From the NCBI RefSeq assembly GCF_022489035.1, contig NZ_JAKVTV010000005.1, positions 1 to 64,000 on the forward strand: DNA of 64,000 nucleotides, read 5' to 3'. Both the position numbers and the translations under genes were made by a program. Below are positions 46,679-56,616 of this stretch, piece after piece (the first letter of the stretch is position 1; each line of letters starts with the position of its first letter). The notes under the pieces are model-generated. The model did no database searches. It worked only from the letters and a program-made list of their open reading frames with translations, and was not told the origin of the DNA. The stretch comes from Christiangramia lutea (GTDB lineage: Bacteria; Bacteroidota; Bacteroidia; Flavobacteriales; Flavobacteriaceae).

Positions 46679-49600
46679 TTGATAGGTAAACCAGATACAT
46701 GTTTTTATAACAATACTTCTCTTGTAAAAGTTGGGGCTTTTATCATATTCTTATTTTTTTCTATCGGAAATGTTTTTGGGCAGGATCCCTATGAAATAGA
46801 TCCTACATTCAATCATTTTGGAGCAGAATTTTTATCCAGAGCAGACACTGAAGATACCTCGGGGATGGTTCTTGCTGTTGATACTGATTCTCAGGGCAAT
46901 ACTTATATTCTGACTTTTGGTAATGGTGTCTATAAATATAATAACGATACAGATACATATATTAATATAATTTCAGATGAGCTGGGTGATCCTGGAAGTT
47001 TAAACGCACCATTAGATCTTGCTATTGATAGTAATGATATAATCTATATTGCCGATAGTGGCTCAAAACTGATCAAAAAATTTGATACTTCCGGAAATTC
47101 TGAAGGGGTCATTGGAGTAGGAGCAGGGGGCGATGGTAGAAATGAATTCTGGCAGCCAACAGGACTTGAGCTAGACCGAGATGATAACTTATTCATTGTT
47201 GATGCCTATAGAGGTGATAATGATGCTGTAACCGAAAGATACTTTTTAAAGATATATTATGCTGATGGCACTTTTCGAAGTTGGCAGGGTACGGATAGTT
47301 ATCCTTTAAATAATCCATATCGTGTAGCAGCAAATGATGATTTTATATTTATTAGCCATAGTGAGAATAACGGTGAGACCCTCGTATTTAATAAGCAATT
47401 AGAATATGTAAAAACTCTAGAAAATATAGGTTCTACTGGTAGTATTTTTATTGATAATTTCAATTATGTTTATGTAATTGATTATGCCGATCGGGTTGAA
47501 CTTAGTCAGATCTTTGAGCTTATTAGTGGTAACCTTGGATTTTTTCAACTTTTCGCCCTTTATAATGAAATCAATGCAGGAATATCTGATGGGGATTTTA
47601 AAATTCAGGTTTATGATCCTGATTTAATAAAGGTTCATACAATTAATGATGCTCCGGTAAATTCTAAACCAGATGATATACAACTTCCAATAGACATTAG
47701 TTTAGATGCTTGCGATAAAATGTATTTGATCGATGGTGAATTAGATGGACTTGCTATTGATTTCAATCTTGAGAAATACAATAGAACTCCTAGTAACGAT
47801 AATATCGCACCAATAGCGAGATGTGTATCAAATTTTGAATTAGCATTAATCGATGGTTCAATTACGATTACCGTTGATGATATAAATGATGGCTCTAGCG
47901 ATAATTGTGGTATTGATGACTTATCTATTGATCAGAAAACTTTTACCTCTGCTGGTAATTATACCGTAGTATTAAAGGTTACTGATGCAGCAGGAAACGA
48001 AGATTATTGTTCGGTACAGATTACTGTGACAGGAGAAGAGGTTTCTAATGAGGCTCCAACAGCGGTTGAAGATTCCTATACGGTTGAAGAGAATCTAACT
48101 TTGAATGAGGCTGTTCCAGGAGTTCTTGAAAATGATACCGATCCAGATGACGAAGCTCTATCCGCTGTACTACAAACCGATGTTAGCAATGGAACGCTGA
48201 ATTTAAATTCAGATGGATCTTTTACTTATACTCCAGATCCAAACTTTACTGGACCTGATTCATTTAGCTATGTTGCTAGTGATGGTGAATTAAATTCAAA
48301 TGTTGTAACGGTGAGTATTACTGTAACTCCAAAACCAAATGAGACTCCAACAGCAGTTGCCGATTCTTATACCGTTGAAGAGAATCAAACTTTGAATAAT
48401 GCTGTTCCCGGAGTTCTTGAAAATGATACCGATCCAGATGACGATGCTCTATCCGCTGTACTGCAAACCGATGTTAGCAATGGAACGCTGAATTTAAATT
48501 CAGATGGATCTTTTACTTATACTCCAGATCCAAACTATACGGGACCCGATTCTTTTACCTATGTTGCTAGTGATGGCGAATTAAATTCAAATGTTGTAAC
48601 GGTTAATATTACTGTAATTCTAAAGCCAAATGAGGCTCCAATGGCAGTTGCAGACTCATATTTTACTAATGAAAACCAGACCTTGATTGTGAATCCAGGT
48701 GTTTTAAGTAATGATTCAGATCCAGATGGAGATTCTCTCACGGCTGTGCTGATTAATGATGTTTCGAACGGAACCTTAGATCTAAATTCAGATGGCACAT
48801 TTACCTATATTCCAAATACCGATTTTGTGGGTCAGGATGCCTTTACTTATGTTGCCAATGACGGTGAGAAGAATTCAAATGAAGTAACAGTAAATATTAC
48901 AGTGCTTCCTGGGCCAAGTTTCGACTGTCCAAATCCAAATGATTTTGAACCTATTCCTCTAAATGATAATTGCGATTATGAGGTTCCAGATTATACCGGC
49001 AGTATCCAGAATCCTCAGAATTTTGAAGATTACAGGGTAGAACCTATTTATACCAAGAATGATGATTTTGTAGAAGTAAGCCTAGAAGTTTATGATGGGG
49101 ATGATTTCGTAGGAAAATGCAATTTCACTGTTCCGGTCGAGGATAATTCCCCCCCGGAAATCTTAAACTGTTCAGAACTTGGCGAAACCGTTACCATAAA
49201 TGAGGGAGATACCTACCACCTTGCTGATTACCGTGATTTGCTGGAAGTTGATGACTGTAGCGATTACGAGGTCACTCAGGATCCTGAACCTGACTTTTCC
49301 ATTAGTCAGACTACAGATGTGACCATAACCGTAACCGATGATGCAGGACTAACCGATACCTGTACTTTTACGGTCGAAGTAAATATTGAAAATGAGGATG
49401 ATCTTAGAATCACCTGCCCGGGTGGTTACGAGGTAGCTGCCGATGAAAACTGTATTTATAGGGTGCCCGATTTTTCTACGATCGTGTCCACCAATATTGA
49501 AGGAGCTCAATTAGATCAGGAACTGGCCCCGGGTAGCGTATTTCAGCCAAACACCGACCTTTATGTCACCGTCACCGCAACCTTTGAAGATCAAACGGTT

Positions 49601-51400
49601 TCCTGCGAAATATATCTTTCACCGATTGATAATGAAGCTCCGGTTGCAAGGTGTATTAATGATATAGAAATTAGGCTGGAAGAAGGAGAAACTATTCAGC
49701 TTAGAGCAGAAGATTTCGATGATGGAAGTACAGATAATTGCCAGATAGTTTCTTATAATTTAGATCGCACTTCACTTTCCAGTAGTGATGAAGGCGAAAA
49801 TTTGATCACTTTTACTGTTAACGATGCCGTTGGAAATTTAGATTTCTGCGAGGTGAATGTAGAAGTTATTTTGGAGGAGCCTGGTGACCTTGAACTTTCC
49901 TGCTTAATAGAGGAATATGATCTTTTTCCTAACGAAAATTGTGAATATATTGTACCAGATCTAAGCGATTTCGTGGATTATAGTCCGGCGTCTGCAGATT
50001 TTACCCAAACTATTTCCGCCGGAACCGTCCTGCAGCAAGATGCCCAGGTTGGAGTGACCGTGAGTTATGAAGGTGAGACCAGGAGCTGTAATTTATATGT
50101 TTCTCTTCAGGAAGATGAACCGCAAGCGATTTGCGTGGAGAATTACCAGATCACTCTTGCTGTTGGGGAGGTATTTAGCCTTGAGCCTGAAGACCTTAAC
50201 AATGGTTCCTATTCCAATTGTAGTTCTGTAGATCTAAGTATTGATAAAACCGAATTCACTTCAGCAGATGCTGGATTCAATACGGTAACTCTTAGCGTGA
50301 CCAATGCGTTAGAAAATACTTCTACCTGTGAGACTCAGGTAGAGGTGATCGTTTCAGACGATGGTGTGAATGAACCACCGGTTGCTTTCGATGAGGAATA
50401 TACCACCGGGATCAATACTACTTTAAATGTTTCGGCTTCTGAAGGAGTTTTGGTAAACGATACCGATCCGGAAAATGATGAATTAACCGCCATATTAGAT
50501 ACCGATGTGGAATTTGGAGATCTGCAGCTTAACCCAGATGGGTCCTTTAGTTATACTCCAGATAATGGATTTACAGGGCAGGATTTTTTCACTTATGTTG
50601 CCAATGATGGGGAATTTAACTCGAATGTTATTTTTGTTTCCATAAACGTGGTAGATGATAATGGAGAGGTAGGCTGTAATTCCCGGGTGATTCTGGAACT
50701 GGATAATGACGGAGTAGCCTCCCTGAATCTTGATGAGCTCGTTTTTGGAAATACCCAGGGGCTTGAATTAAGCGCAGACAAAGTCAATTTTAGTTGTGAT
50801 GATATAGGTGAAAATACGGTAACTCTTAGCTATACAGGTTTGGTTAATGGAAGTTGTGAGGTCAATGTCATGGTTTTGGATAATATTCCTCCTACGCTGG
50901 ATCTGAAAGAGGCTACGATCAATATAAACTCTAATGGCCTGGCTGTTTTAAGTTTTGATGATATCGATAATGGCTCTTTCGATAATTGTGATTCTGAAAT
51001 ACAAATTCAACTGAGTGATTCAAGTTTTACCTGCAAGAACCTGGGGGAGAACCTGGTTGTAGTCACAGCAGAAGATAGTTTCGGAAACAGGGTAACCGCA
51101 AATACAACCATTACAGTGCTGGATGAATCCGGATATTGCGACGATCCATCGCTTGGTTCAGAATACATTTTTATCTATCCAAACCCCAATACCGGAAGCT
51201 TTAAGATCTCGGCTCCACCAGACGAGATCATCGAGAGAATAGAGGTTTTTGATCACCGGGGAAGATTTATTGAGGCTAGGGATTACGAAATGGAATCTGA
51301 ATATTCCATGGAGCTTGGACCTTTGCAGGAGGCGGTTTATGTACTAAAGATCATAACTAATGAAAAAACCGTCACCAAAAGAATGATCTTTAAGTATTGA
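46679..51400 (+). CDS. Giant secreted protein with cadherin-like repeats and T9SS sorting domain
   Basis: The 1573-residue protein has: a signal peptide (about 18-35, ending NVFGQ); an NHL-like propeller (about 40-375); an HYR-like domain (about 377-455); three tandem cadherin-like repeats of about 97 residues (457-746, each with ENDTDPDD and NSDGSFTYTPD-type calcium motifs); Cys-containing beta modules (750-1230); a fourth repeat (about 1230-1327); two more HYR-like modules; and a C-terminal T9SS type A domain (about 1497-1573, starting IYPNPNTGSF). It is exported by the type IX system and is probably an adhesin or surface fibre. The start is TTG; no in-frame ATG lies before the upstream stop at 46642. 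Confidence 0.9.
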   Translation: MIGKPDTCFYNNTSLVKVGAFIIFLFFSIGNVFGQDPYEIDPTFNHFGAEFLSRADTEDTSGMVLAVDTDSQGNTYILTFGNGVYKYNNDTDTYINIISDELGDPGSLNAPLDLAIDSNDIIYIADSGSKLIKKFDTSGNSEGVIGVGAGGDGRNEFWQPTGLELDRDDNLFIVDAYRGDNDAVTERYFLKIYYADGTFRSWQGTDSYPLNNPYRVAANDDFIFISHSENNGETLVFNKQLEYVKTLENIGSTGSIFIDNFNYVYVIDYADRVELSQIFELISGNLGFFQLFALYNEINAGISDGDFKIQVYDPDLIKVHTINDAPVNSKPDDIQLPIDISLDACDKMYLIDGELDGLAIDFNLEKYNRTPSNDNIAPIARCVSNFELALIDGSITITVDDINDGSSDNCGIDDLSIDQKTFTSAGNYTVVLKVTDAAGNEDYCSVQITVTGEEVSNEAPTAVEDSYTVEENLTLNEAVPGVLENDTDPDDEALSAVLQTDVSNGTLNLNSDGSFTYTPDPNFTGPDSFSYVASDGELNSNVVTVSITVTPKPNETPTAVADSYTVEENQTLNNAVPGVLENDTDPDDDALSAVLQTDVSNGTLNLNSDGSFTYTPDPNYTGPDSFTYVASDGELNSNVVTVNITVILKPNEAPMAVADSYFTNENQTLIVNPGVLSNDSDPDGDSLTAVLINDVSNGTLDLNSDGTFTYIPNTDFVGQDAFTYVANDGEKNSNEVTVNITVLPGPSFDCPNPNDFEPIPLNDNCDYEVPDYTGSIQNPQNFEDYRVEPIYTKNDDFVEVSLEVYDGDDFVGKCNFTVPVEDNSPPEILNCSELGETVTINEGDTYHLADYRDLLEVDDCSDYEVTQDPEPDFSISQTTDVTITVTDDAGLTDTCTFTVEVNIENEDDLRITCPGGYEVAADENCIYRVPDFSTIVSTNIEGAQLDQELAPGSVFQPNTDLYVTVTATFEDQTVSCEIYLSPIDNEAPVARCINDIEIRLEEGETIQLRAEDFDDGSTDNCQIVSYNLDRTSLSSSDEGENLITFTVNDAVGNLDFCEVNVEVILEEPGDLELSCLIEEYDLFPNENCEYIVPDLSDFVDYSPASADFTQTISAGTVLQQDAQVGVTVSYEGETRSCNLYVSLQEDEPQAICVENYQITLAVGEVFSLEPEDLNNGSYSNCSSVDLSIDKTEFTSADAGFNTVTLSVTNALENTSTCETQVEVIVSDDGVNEPPVAFDEEYTTGINTTLNVSASEGVLVNDTDPENDELTAILDTDVEFGDLQLNPDGSFSYTPDNGFTGQDFFTYVANDGEFNSNVIFVSINVVDDNGEVGCNSRVILELDNDGVASLNLDELVFGNTQGLELSADKVNFSCDDIGENTVTLSYTGLVNGSCEVNVMVLDNIPPTLDLKEATININSNGLAVLSFDDIDNGSFDNCDSEIQIQLSDSSFTCKNLGENLVVVTAEDSFGNRVTANTTITVLDESGYCDDPSLGSEYIFIYPNPNTGSFKISAPPDEIIERIEVFDHRGRFIEARDYEMESEYSMELGPLQEAVYVLKIITNEKTVTKRMIFKY

Positions 51401-52298
51401 TCTTAGACTCTATAAATTCTAAGATCACCTTAGGGTCCTCATCATACTCGAACCATTTTATAGATTCGTCTTTTCTGAACCAGGTTAGCTGTCTTTTAGC
51501 AAACCTGCGCGTATTTTTCTTAATTTCTGAAATTGCAGTTTCCAGGTTGATCTCTCCATCAAAATATTGGAATAATTCTTTGTAACCTACCGTATTTAGC
51601 GCATTCAAATGTCTATTCGGATAGAGCTCCTTTGCCTCTTCCAAAAGACCGTTTTCTATCATTAAATCTACACGGCGATTTATTCTGTCATAGATAAGTT
51701 CGCGATCGGCGGTTAGGCCAATACTAATAGTTTCAAAATTACGTTGGGGTTTTTCCTGGTCAAGAAATGAAGAAAATGGTTTTCCTGTTGAAATGCATAT
51801 TTCCAGGGCCCTTATAAGTCGGTGAGGGTTTTGTACGTCTGCGGTCTTATAATATTCAGGATCCAGGGCAAAGAGTTTCTGTTGCAACCAGTCAATGCCA
51901 TCATTTTCGAGATGTTCATTCAGGTTCTTTCTTATCTCCGGATCCACTTTTGGGAAATTATCCAGGCCTTCGGTAACGGCTTTAGTGTAAAGCCCGCTTC
52001 CGCCAACCATAACTACTGTATTATGAGAATTATAGAGTTCAGACAGTTTCAGGATAGCATCTCTTTCAAAATCTCCAACTGAATAATTGTCTTTAACTGA
52101 AATATGCTGTATAAAATGATGCTTAACAGAAGCCAGCTCTTCTTTTTCGGGTACTGCTGTTCCAATTTTCATTTCTTTGAAAAATTGTCTGGAATCGGCT
52201 GAAATGATTTCGGTATTGAAGTGTTGGGCAATCCTGATAGATAATGAGGTTTTTCCAATTGCCGTAGGACCTACGATATTAATAAGGTTATTATTCAT
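51390..52298 (-). CDS. miaA: tRNA dimethylallyltransferase
   Basis: MiaA adds the dimethylallyl group to N6 of A37 in tRNAs reading UNN codons. The 302-residue protein has the P-loop GPTAIGKT (10-17), SADSRQFFKEMKIGTA, QNPHRLIRALEI and the C-terminal TRRFAKRQLTWFRK. It is the last gene of the minus-strand run; its start overlaps the potassium channel stop by 8 bases, and its 3' end overlaps the giant gene by 11 bases on the other strand. Confidence 0.97.
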   Translation of the reverse strand: MNNNLINIVGPTAIGKTSLSIRIAQHFNTEIISADSRQFFKEMKIGTAVPEKEELASVKHHFIQHISVKDNYSVGDFERDAILKLSELYNSHNTVVMVGGSGLYTKAVTEGLDNFPKVDPEIRKNLNEHLENDGIDWLQQKLFALDPEYYKTADVQNPHRLIRALEICISTGKPFSSFLDQEKPQRNFETISIGLTADRELIYDRINRRVDLMIENGLLEEAKELYPNRHLNALNTVGYKELFQYFDGEINLETAISEIKKNTRRFAKRQLTWFRKDESIKWFEYDEDPKVILEFIESKINT

Positions 52299-53121
52299 TT
52301 AATGGATATCCGCATTTATGGCAAAATTGAGCATCATCCTGATGTCTGCCCTCATTGCAGTTAGGACAAACCTGGGTATTGGAGATAGGTTTAGTAGCTT
52401 TACTGTATTCAGCACTAACAATTCCGGTAGGAACTGCAATAATACCGTAACCAGTAACCATAATGATAGAGGCGATAAGCCTTCCTAGCGGTGTTACCGG
52501 GGCAATATCACCAAAACCAACAGTGGTTAGGGTAACTATACACCAATAAATACTCAAAGGGATATTATCAAATCCGCCCGTAGATCCCTCCACCAAATGC
52601 ATCAAAGTACCTGCAATTACGCAGATGATAACCACTGCAAAAAGAAAAACCAGGATCTTGGCTTTACTGTTCTTTAAGGCTGAGATCAATTTATGGGATT
52701 CGCCAATATATCTGGTAACCTTCAATACTCTGAAAACTCTTAGAAGTCTTAGGGCTCTGATCGCAAATAGCAGGTTAGCACCTCCAAATATGAAACCTAT
52801 ATAACTTGGCAGTGTAGAAAGAAGGTCTACGATGCCGTAAAAGCTAAAGATATATCTCTTTGGTTTATTGATAGCGATGATACGCAGAATATATTCGATG
52901 CTGAAAATTGCTGTGATAATCCATTCTGCCACATAAAATTGCCAGGAGTATTTCACCAGCAGGGAAGATACACTTTCCATCATGACCAGAACTACACTGA
53001 TGAGGATGACAACGAGCAATGCTATATCGAATATCTTTCCCGCAGGAGTATCAGCTTCATAAATCACTTCATGAAGTTTGGTTTTCCAGGGAGGCATGGA
53101 TTTCTTTTGGTCTCTTCGCAC
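52291..53121 (-). CDS. Voltage-gated-type K+ channel with C-terminal zinc ribbon
   Basis: The 276-residue protein has six membrane helices. Helix S4 carries spaced arginines (LRLLRVFRVLKVTRY) as a voltage sensor and the pore loop has the selectivity filter TVGFGD, which specifies potassium. The C-terminus carries two CxxC pairs (CPNCN ... CHKCG) forming a zinc ribbon, an addition absent from most Kv channels. It moves K+ across the inner membrane. The start is GTG at 53121; an ATG at 53097 is an alternative that would shorten it by eight residues. Confidence 0.92.
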   Translation of the reverse strand: MRRDQKKSMPPWKTKLHEVIYEADTPAGKIFDIALLVVILISVVLVMMESVSSLLVKYSWQFYVAEWIITAIFSIEYILRIIAINKPKRYIFSFYGIVDLLSTLPSYIGFIFGGANLLFAIRALRLLRVFRVLKVTRYIGESHKLISALKNSKAKILVFLFAVVIICVIAGTLMHLVEGSTGGFDNIPLSIYWCIVTLTTVGFGDIAPVTPLGRLIASIIMVTGYGIIAVPTGIVSAEYSKATKPISNTQVCPNCNEGRHQDDAQFCHKCGYPLNE

Positions 53122-53153
53122 AGTAGGTTAAATGTATAAAAAATTCCTGAAGC

Positions 53154-54527
53154 TTAATCCTGAACAGATAATTGTACGATCTTGAAATTATGTTTTTTGC
53201 GTAAAAAGCTCTGAATGATATGCTCGGCATCCCTGTTATTGTTCATAGGAGTAATTATAGACCGGATAATATCAAGATTATTAATCTGGTGATTTAGGTT
53301 AAAATAACCAATACCTTTAAACTCACCATCTTCTATCAAAAGGGCGCTTTTTTCGTCAACTTGTCTACCGCGGCCTATTAGCAACATGTTCTGGTTATCA
53401 TAAGAATACCTTTCAATCAGTTGTTCAGCTCTCTCATTATACCTTTCCTGATCTTCCTGCTCAAGACAGGCTCCGTGACAACTCTTGATGGTATAGGCAA
53501 AACAATTTCCTGTCCCTCCATGCAGTCCGGCAAGCCTTTCACATAATTCATATTCTCCTACCCATTTGGTAAGAGAATTTTTGGCAGATTTAAGAGAACT
53601 AAAAGTAGTAATATTCTTTTTAGCTTTATTCGCTCTTGCAATTTTAAAGTTTGTGTAGCCATTCTCATCCCTGAAATGATAAAGGGCATGACTGAAGATA
53701 TCTCTTTTAAGAGCACGATTGTACCTTGGTTTGATCTCCTTGATCTCCTGATTTTCTTTTAGAAGAGCGATGAGTTCGTTACCGGTCAATTCAAAAGATA
53801 CAGAAGCGACTTTACGCTGCATTTCCCTGGACTTTGGATTGTCATTGGTAAAATGCTGATTGACCCTTTTCCGGATGTTCCTGGATTTCCCTACATAGAT
53901 TATTTCACCATTTTCATTATGGAAGTAATAGACACCAGTCTCTGAAGGCAGTTCCTCAAGAATATAAACCAGTTTAGTATCCATATTCCGTTTTGGCTCT
54001 TTACGCACATGCTCTTTCATGATATCTTTTTCAACATCTTTGGCCAAAAGCATTTTGAATAATTTTATCGTGGCCTGAGCATCTCCTGCTGCACGATGCC
54101 GGTCACTTAATGGAATTCCAAGTGATCTTACTAATTTTCCGAGACTATAGGAGGGAAGTCCCGGAATCAGTTTCTTAGAGAGTTCAACGGTACATAGGCT
54201 TTTTCTCTCGAAATCGAATCCCAGTCTTCTAAATTCTGTTCTAAGAATGCGGTAATCGAATTTGGCATTATGGGCTACAAGAATACAGTCGCTGGTGATC
54301 TCTACGATACGCTTTGCTATTTCATAGAATTTAGGCGCATTACGTAGCATATCATTGTTGATGCCGGTAAGATTCACCACAAATGGCTGGATAGGCTGTT
54401 CGGGATTTATAAGGCTTATAAACTGGTCGGTTACCTGGTGGCCATCGAATTTATAGATAGCAATTTCAGTAATTCCCTCTTCATTATACTTGCCACCGGT
54501 AGTCTCTATGTCTAATATCGCGTACAA
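53154..54527 (-). CDS. DEDDh exonuclease fused to a GIY-YIG nuclease
   Basis: The 457-residue protein joins an N-terminal DnaQ/PolC-type 3'-5' exonuclease domain (about 1-165, AILDIETTGG, NAKFDYRIL and HRAAGDAQATIKLF with the DEDDh residues) to a UvrC-type GIY-YIG endonuclease (about 195-280, TGVYYFHNENGEIIYVGKSRNIRKRV). The remainder (300-457) resembles the Cho/UvrC middle. It is probably a repair nuclease; the exonuclease may trim after the GIY-YIG incision. It is 15 bases from the YggS gene and 32 from the channel gene. Confidence 0.9.
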   Translation of the reverse strand: MYAILDIETTGGKYNEEGITEIAIYKFDGHQVTDQFISLINPEQPIQPFVVNLTGINNDMLRNAPKFYEIAKRIVEITSDCILVAHNAKFDYRILRTEFRRLGFDFERKSLCTVELSKKLIPGLPSYSLGKLVRSLGIPLSDRHRAAGDAQATIKLFKMLLAKDVEKDIMKEHVRKEPKRNMDTKLVYILEELPSETGVYYFHNENGEIIYVGKSRNIRKRVNQHFTNDNPKSREMQRKVASVSFELTGNELIALLKENQEIKEIKPRYNRALKRDIFSHALYHFRDENGYTNFKIARANKAKKNITTFSSLKSAKNSLTKWVGEYELCERLAGLHGGTGNCFAYTIKSCHGACLEQEDQERYNERAEQLIERYSYDNQNMLLIGRGRQVDEKSALLIEDGEFKGIGYFNLNHQINNLDIIRSIITPMNNNRDAEHIIQSFLRKKHNFKIVQLSVQD

Positions 54528-54542
54528 ATATTCTCTCCTTCT

Positions 54543-55202
54543 TTAATTATAATTTCTGGCCCCAAATATACTACTTCCAATTCTAACCATGGTGCTCCCA
54601 CATTCCACAGCAATCTGATAATCACCGCTCATACCCATGGAAAGTTCCTTCAATTCAGGGAAATCTTTCTGGAAATCCTTGAAAGTTTTTTGAAGAAATT
54701 GAAATTCAGATTTTACCTGTGCTTCATCATCAGTGAAAGTGGCCATTCCCATTAAACCGATAATCCTAACATTTTCCATTTTCTGATATTCTTCCGATTC
54801 CAGAATCATTCGGGCGTTTTTAGCCGTAGTACCATATTTAGAGTCTTCTTCGGCTATTTTGATCTGAAGCAGGCAATCTATAGTTCTTTCATTTTCTTCG
54901 GCCCTTTTGTTAATCTCCTTGAGCAGCTTCATTTTATGTACTGCATGAATTAAGGAGACATATGGAGCCATATATTTTACCTTGTTGCTTTGCACGTGAC
55001 CAACCATATGCCATTCGATATCTTTGGGAAGTTCTTCCCATTTATCGGTCATCTCCTGTATCTTGTTTTCCCCGAAGATTCGTTGCCCGGCTTCATAAGC
55101 TTCCATCAGGTCTTCGTTAGGTTTTGTTTTGGAAATGGCTACCAGCTTTACGTTTTCCGGAAGCTCTTCCTTATATTTTTCGATATTTTCAGAAATACTC
55201 AT
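54543..55202 (-). CDS. YggS-type pyridoxal-phosphate homeostasis protein
   Basis: The 219-residue PLP protein has the alanine-racemase-like TIM barrel: the cofactor Lys in VKLVAISKTKPNEDLMEAYEAG, FGENKIQEM, WHMVGHVQSNKVKYM, LLQIKIAEEDSKYGT, IIGLMGMATF and the final MGMSGDYQIAVECGSTMVRIGSSIFG. YggS/PLPBP proteins balance vitamin B6 pools and have no strong enzymatic activity. The length matches. It sits between DUF1015 and the exonuclease in the minus-strand run. Confidence 0.96.
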   Translation of the reverse strand: MSISENIEKYKEELPENVKLVAISKTKPNEDLMEAYEAGQRIFGENKIQEMTDKWEELPKDIEWHMVGHVQSNKVKYMAPYVSLIHAVHKMKLLKEINKRAEENERTIDCLLQIKIAEEDSKYGTTAKNARMILESEEYQKMENVRIIGLMGMATFTDDEAQVKSEFQFLQKTFKDFQKDFPELKELSMGMSGDYQIAVECGSTMVRIGSSIFGARNYN

Positions 55203-55272
55203 CCTTTATTCTCAATTTTTACAATTAAGGATTCAAATTAATGCTGGTCTGGTTAGGTTGGTTTTGCGAAGT

Positions 55273-56508
55273 TTAGAATTCATAGATCGTAAGACCACTT
55301 CGCAATTTAGGCTCAATATAAGTACTTTTTGGCGGCATGGTCAAATTTTCGTCAGCAATTTGCTTTATTTCTTCAATTCCCGCAGGTAACATTCCGAAGC
55401 CCACTGCAAATTCACCCTTATCAACCCTGGTCTTTAATTCAATTAGATCATTTCGCCCATGAATATATGCAATACGCTTGTCGTACCTAAGATCATTGAT
55501 TCCAAGCAATGGTTTTAAGATCTTTTCATAAAGAATATAGGAATCCAGTTCGCTAAGTGAATTCGTGAATTCGTAATTCGTTTTGCGCAGGTAGAGCGAA
55601 TAGAACTCCCCGTCCAGGTACATATTGAAATGATGTTTTTTGGAAGGTTTGTAGACTTCTAACCCGCGATTCTCTATTCTGAACCACTCATCAAGAAGGA
55701 TCAGGAATTCTTCCTTGGAGTGACCGTTAAGATCTTTGATCAACCGGCTAAATTCAAATATCCTGAGATTGCTTTCTGAAATAAGGTAGCTCATAAAGAA
55801 ATTATAGGCTTCCTTACCCGTATGACTGGGATTGTTTTCCCGGCTTTCTTTCGCCAGGAGCCAGGAAGAAGCGCTACGATGGTGCCCGTCAGCTATATAC
55901 AGCTTTTCCATCTTATCAAACTGATCCTTGATCTTTTTGATATTCTCCGTATCATCGATAAGCCATAATGAATGGATCTCCTTATTGGCTGTGGCGAACC
56001 GATATTCCGGCCTGGACTTCATGCGATCCTCCAGTAATTTATTGATCACCGGATCGTCTGGATAGGTGAGTAGTACAGGTTCAGTATTGAACCCAACTAC
56101 TTTCAGGTATTCTTTGAAAAGTTCTTCACGATGGGCTATGGTGTCTTCATGCCTTCGAATTACATCATTCTCATAGTCTTCAATACTAGCCGCGGCAATG
56201 ATCCCACAGCATGAAGCTTCACGGGTCTCGATATTGTAAATATAATAGCAGGCCTGGTCATCCTGAATAAATGTATTCTCTTCTTTAAATTCCAGGTATC
56301 GATTCTTCACCATTCCGAAGCGTTTTTCACCGCCAATCTCATGCTGAAACTTATAGCCAGGATTGATAATATGAAGGAAAGAATATGGATTGTACTCCAA
56401 CTGCGCCCTTAATTCCCCTTCACTATAATCTTCATAGGAACGTGAAGCAACCAGGCCCGCATATTCACGGGCCGGTCTTACTGCTTTAAATGGAAGTATT
56501 TTGGTCAA
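55273..56508 (-). CDS. DUF1015 family protein
   Basis: The 411-residue cytoplasmic protein shows the DUF1015 signature throughout: PFKAVRPAREYAGLVASRSYEDYS, NPYSFLHIINP, the central LYIADGHHRSASSWLLA and the closing AVGFGMLPAGIEEIKQIADENLTMPPKSTYIEPKLRSGLTI. The HHR segment resembles ParB/sulfiredoxin-type nucleotide-binding motifs, so an ATP-dependent role, such as a serine kinase activity reported for some relatives, is possible. It is usually next to serA/serC in Bacteroidota; those genes are absent here. Confidence 0.92.
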   Translation of the reverse strand: MTKILPFKAVRPAREYAGLVASRSYEDYSEGELRAQLEYNPYSFLHIINPGYKFQHEIGGEKRFGMVKNRYLEFKEENTFIQDDQACYYIYNIETREASCCGIIAAASIEDYENDVIRRHEDTIAHREELFKEYLKVVGFNTEPVLLTYPDDPVINKLLEDRMKSRPEYRFATANKEIHSLWLIDDTENIKKIKDQFDKMEKLYIADGHHRSASSWLLAKESRENNPSHTGKEAYNFFMSYLISESNLRIFEFSRLIKDLNGHSKEEFLILLDEWFRIENRGLEVYKPSKKHHFNMYLDGEFYSLYLRKTNYEFTNSLSELDSYILYEKILKPLLGINDLRYDKRIAYIHGRNDLIELKTRVDKGEFAVGFGMLPAGIEEIKQIADENLTMPPKSTYIEPKLRSGLTIYEF

Positions 56509-56526
56509 TTTGTAACTTAATTAAAT

Positions 56527-56597
56527 AGAGATTTCTCCACTCGGACGAAATGACGGGTTAACTGTCATTTCGAAGAAGCAAAGCGACTGAGAAATCC
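56527..56597. repeat. Palindromic intergenic repeat, REP-like (type A)
   Basis: GAGATTTCTCCACTCGGACGAAATGAC and its near-complement with GTCATTTCG, AAGCGACT and GAGAAATCCC form an imperfect hairpin in the gap between hbd and DUF1015. Similar GTCATTTCGA / GAGAAATCTC elements are common in flavobacterial intergenic regions. Confidence 0.6.
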
Positions 56598-56616
56598 CAA
56601 AACTCAATACTAAGTT

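Noticed and set aside
48050-48932. Tandem DNA repeats as a CRISPR or satellite array
   Set aside because: The 291-base periodicity is in frame and encodes 97-residue cadherin-like domains; there are no spacers.
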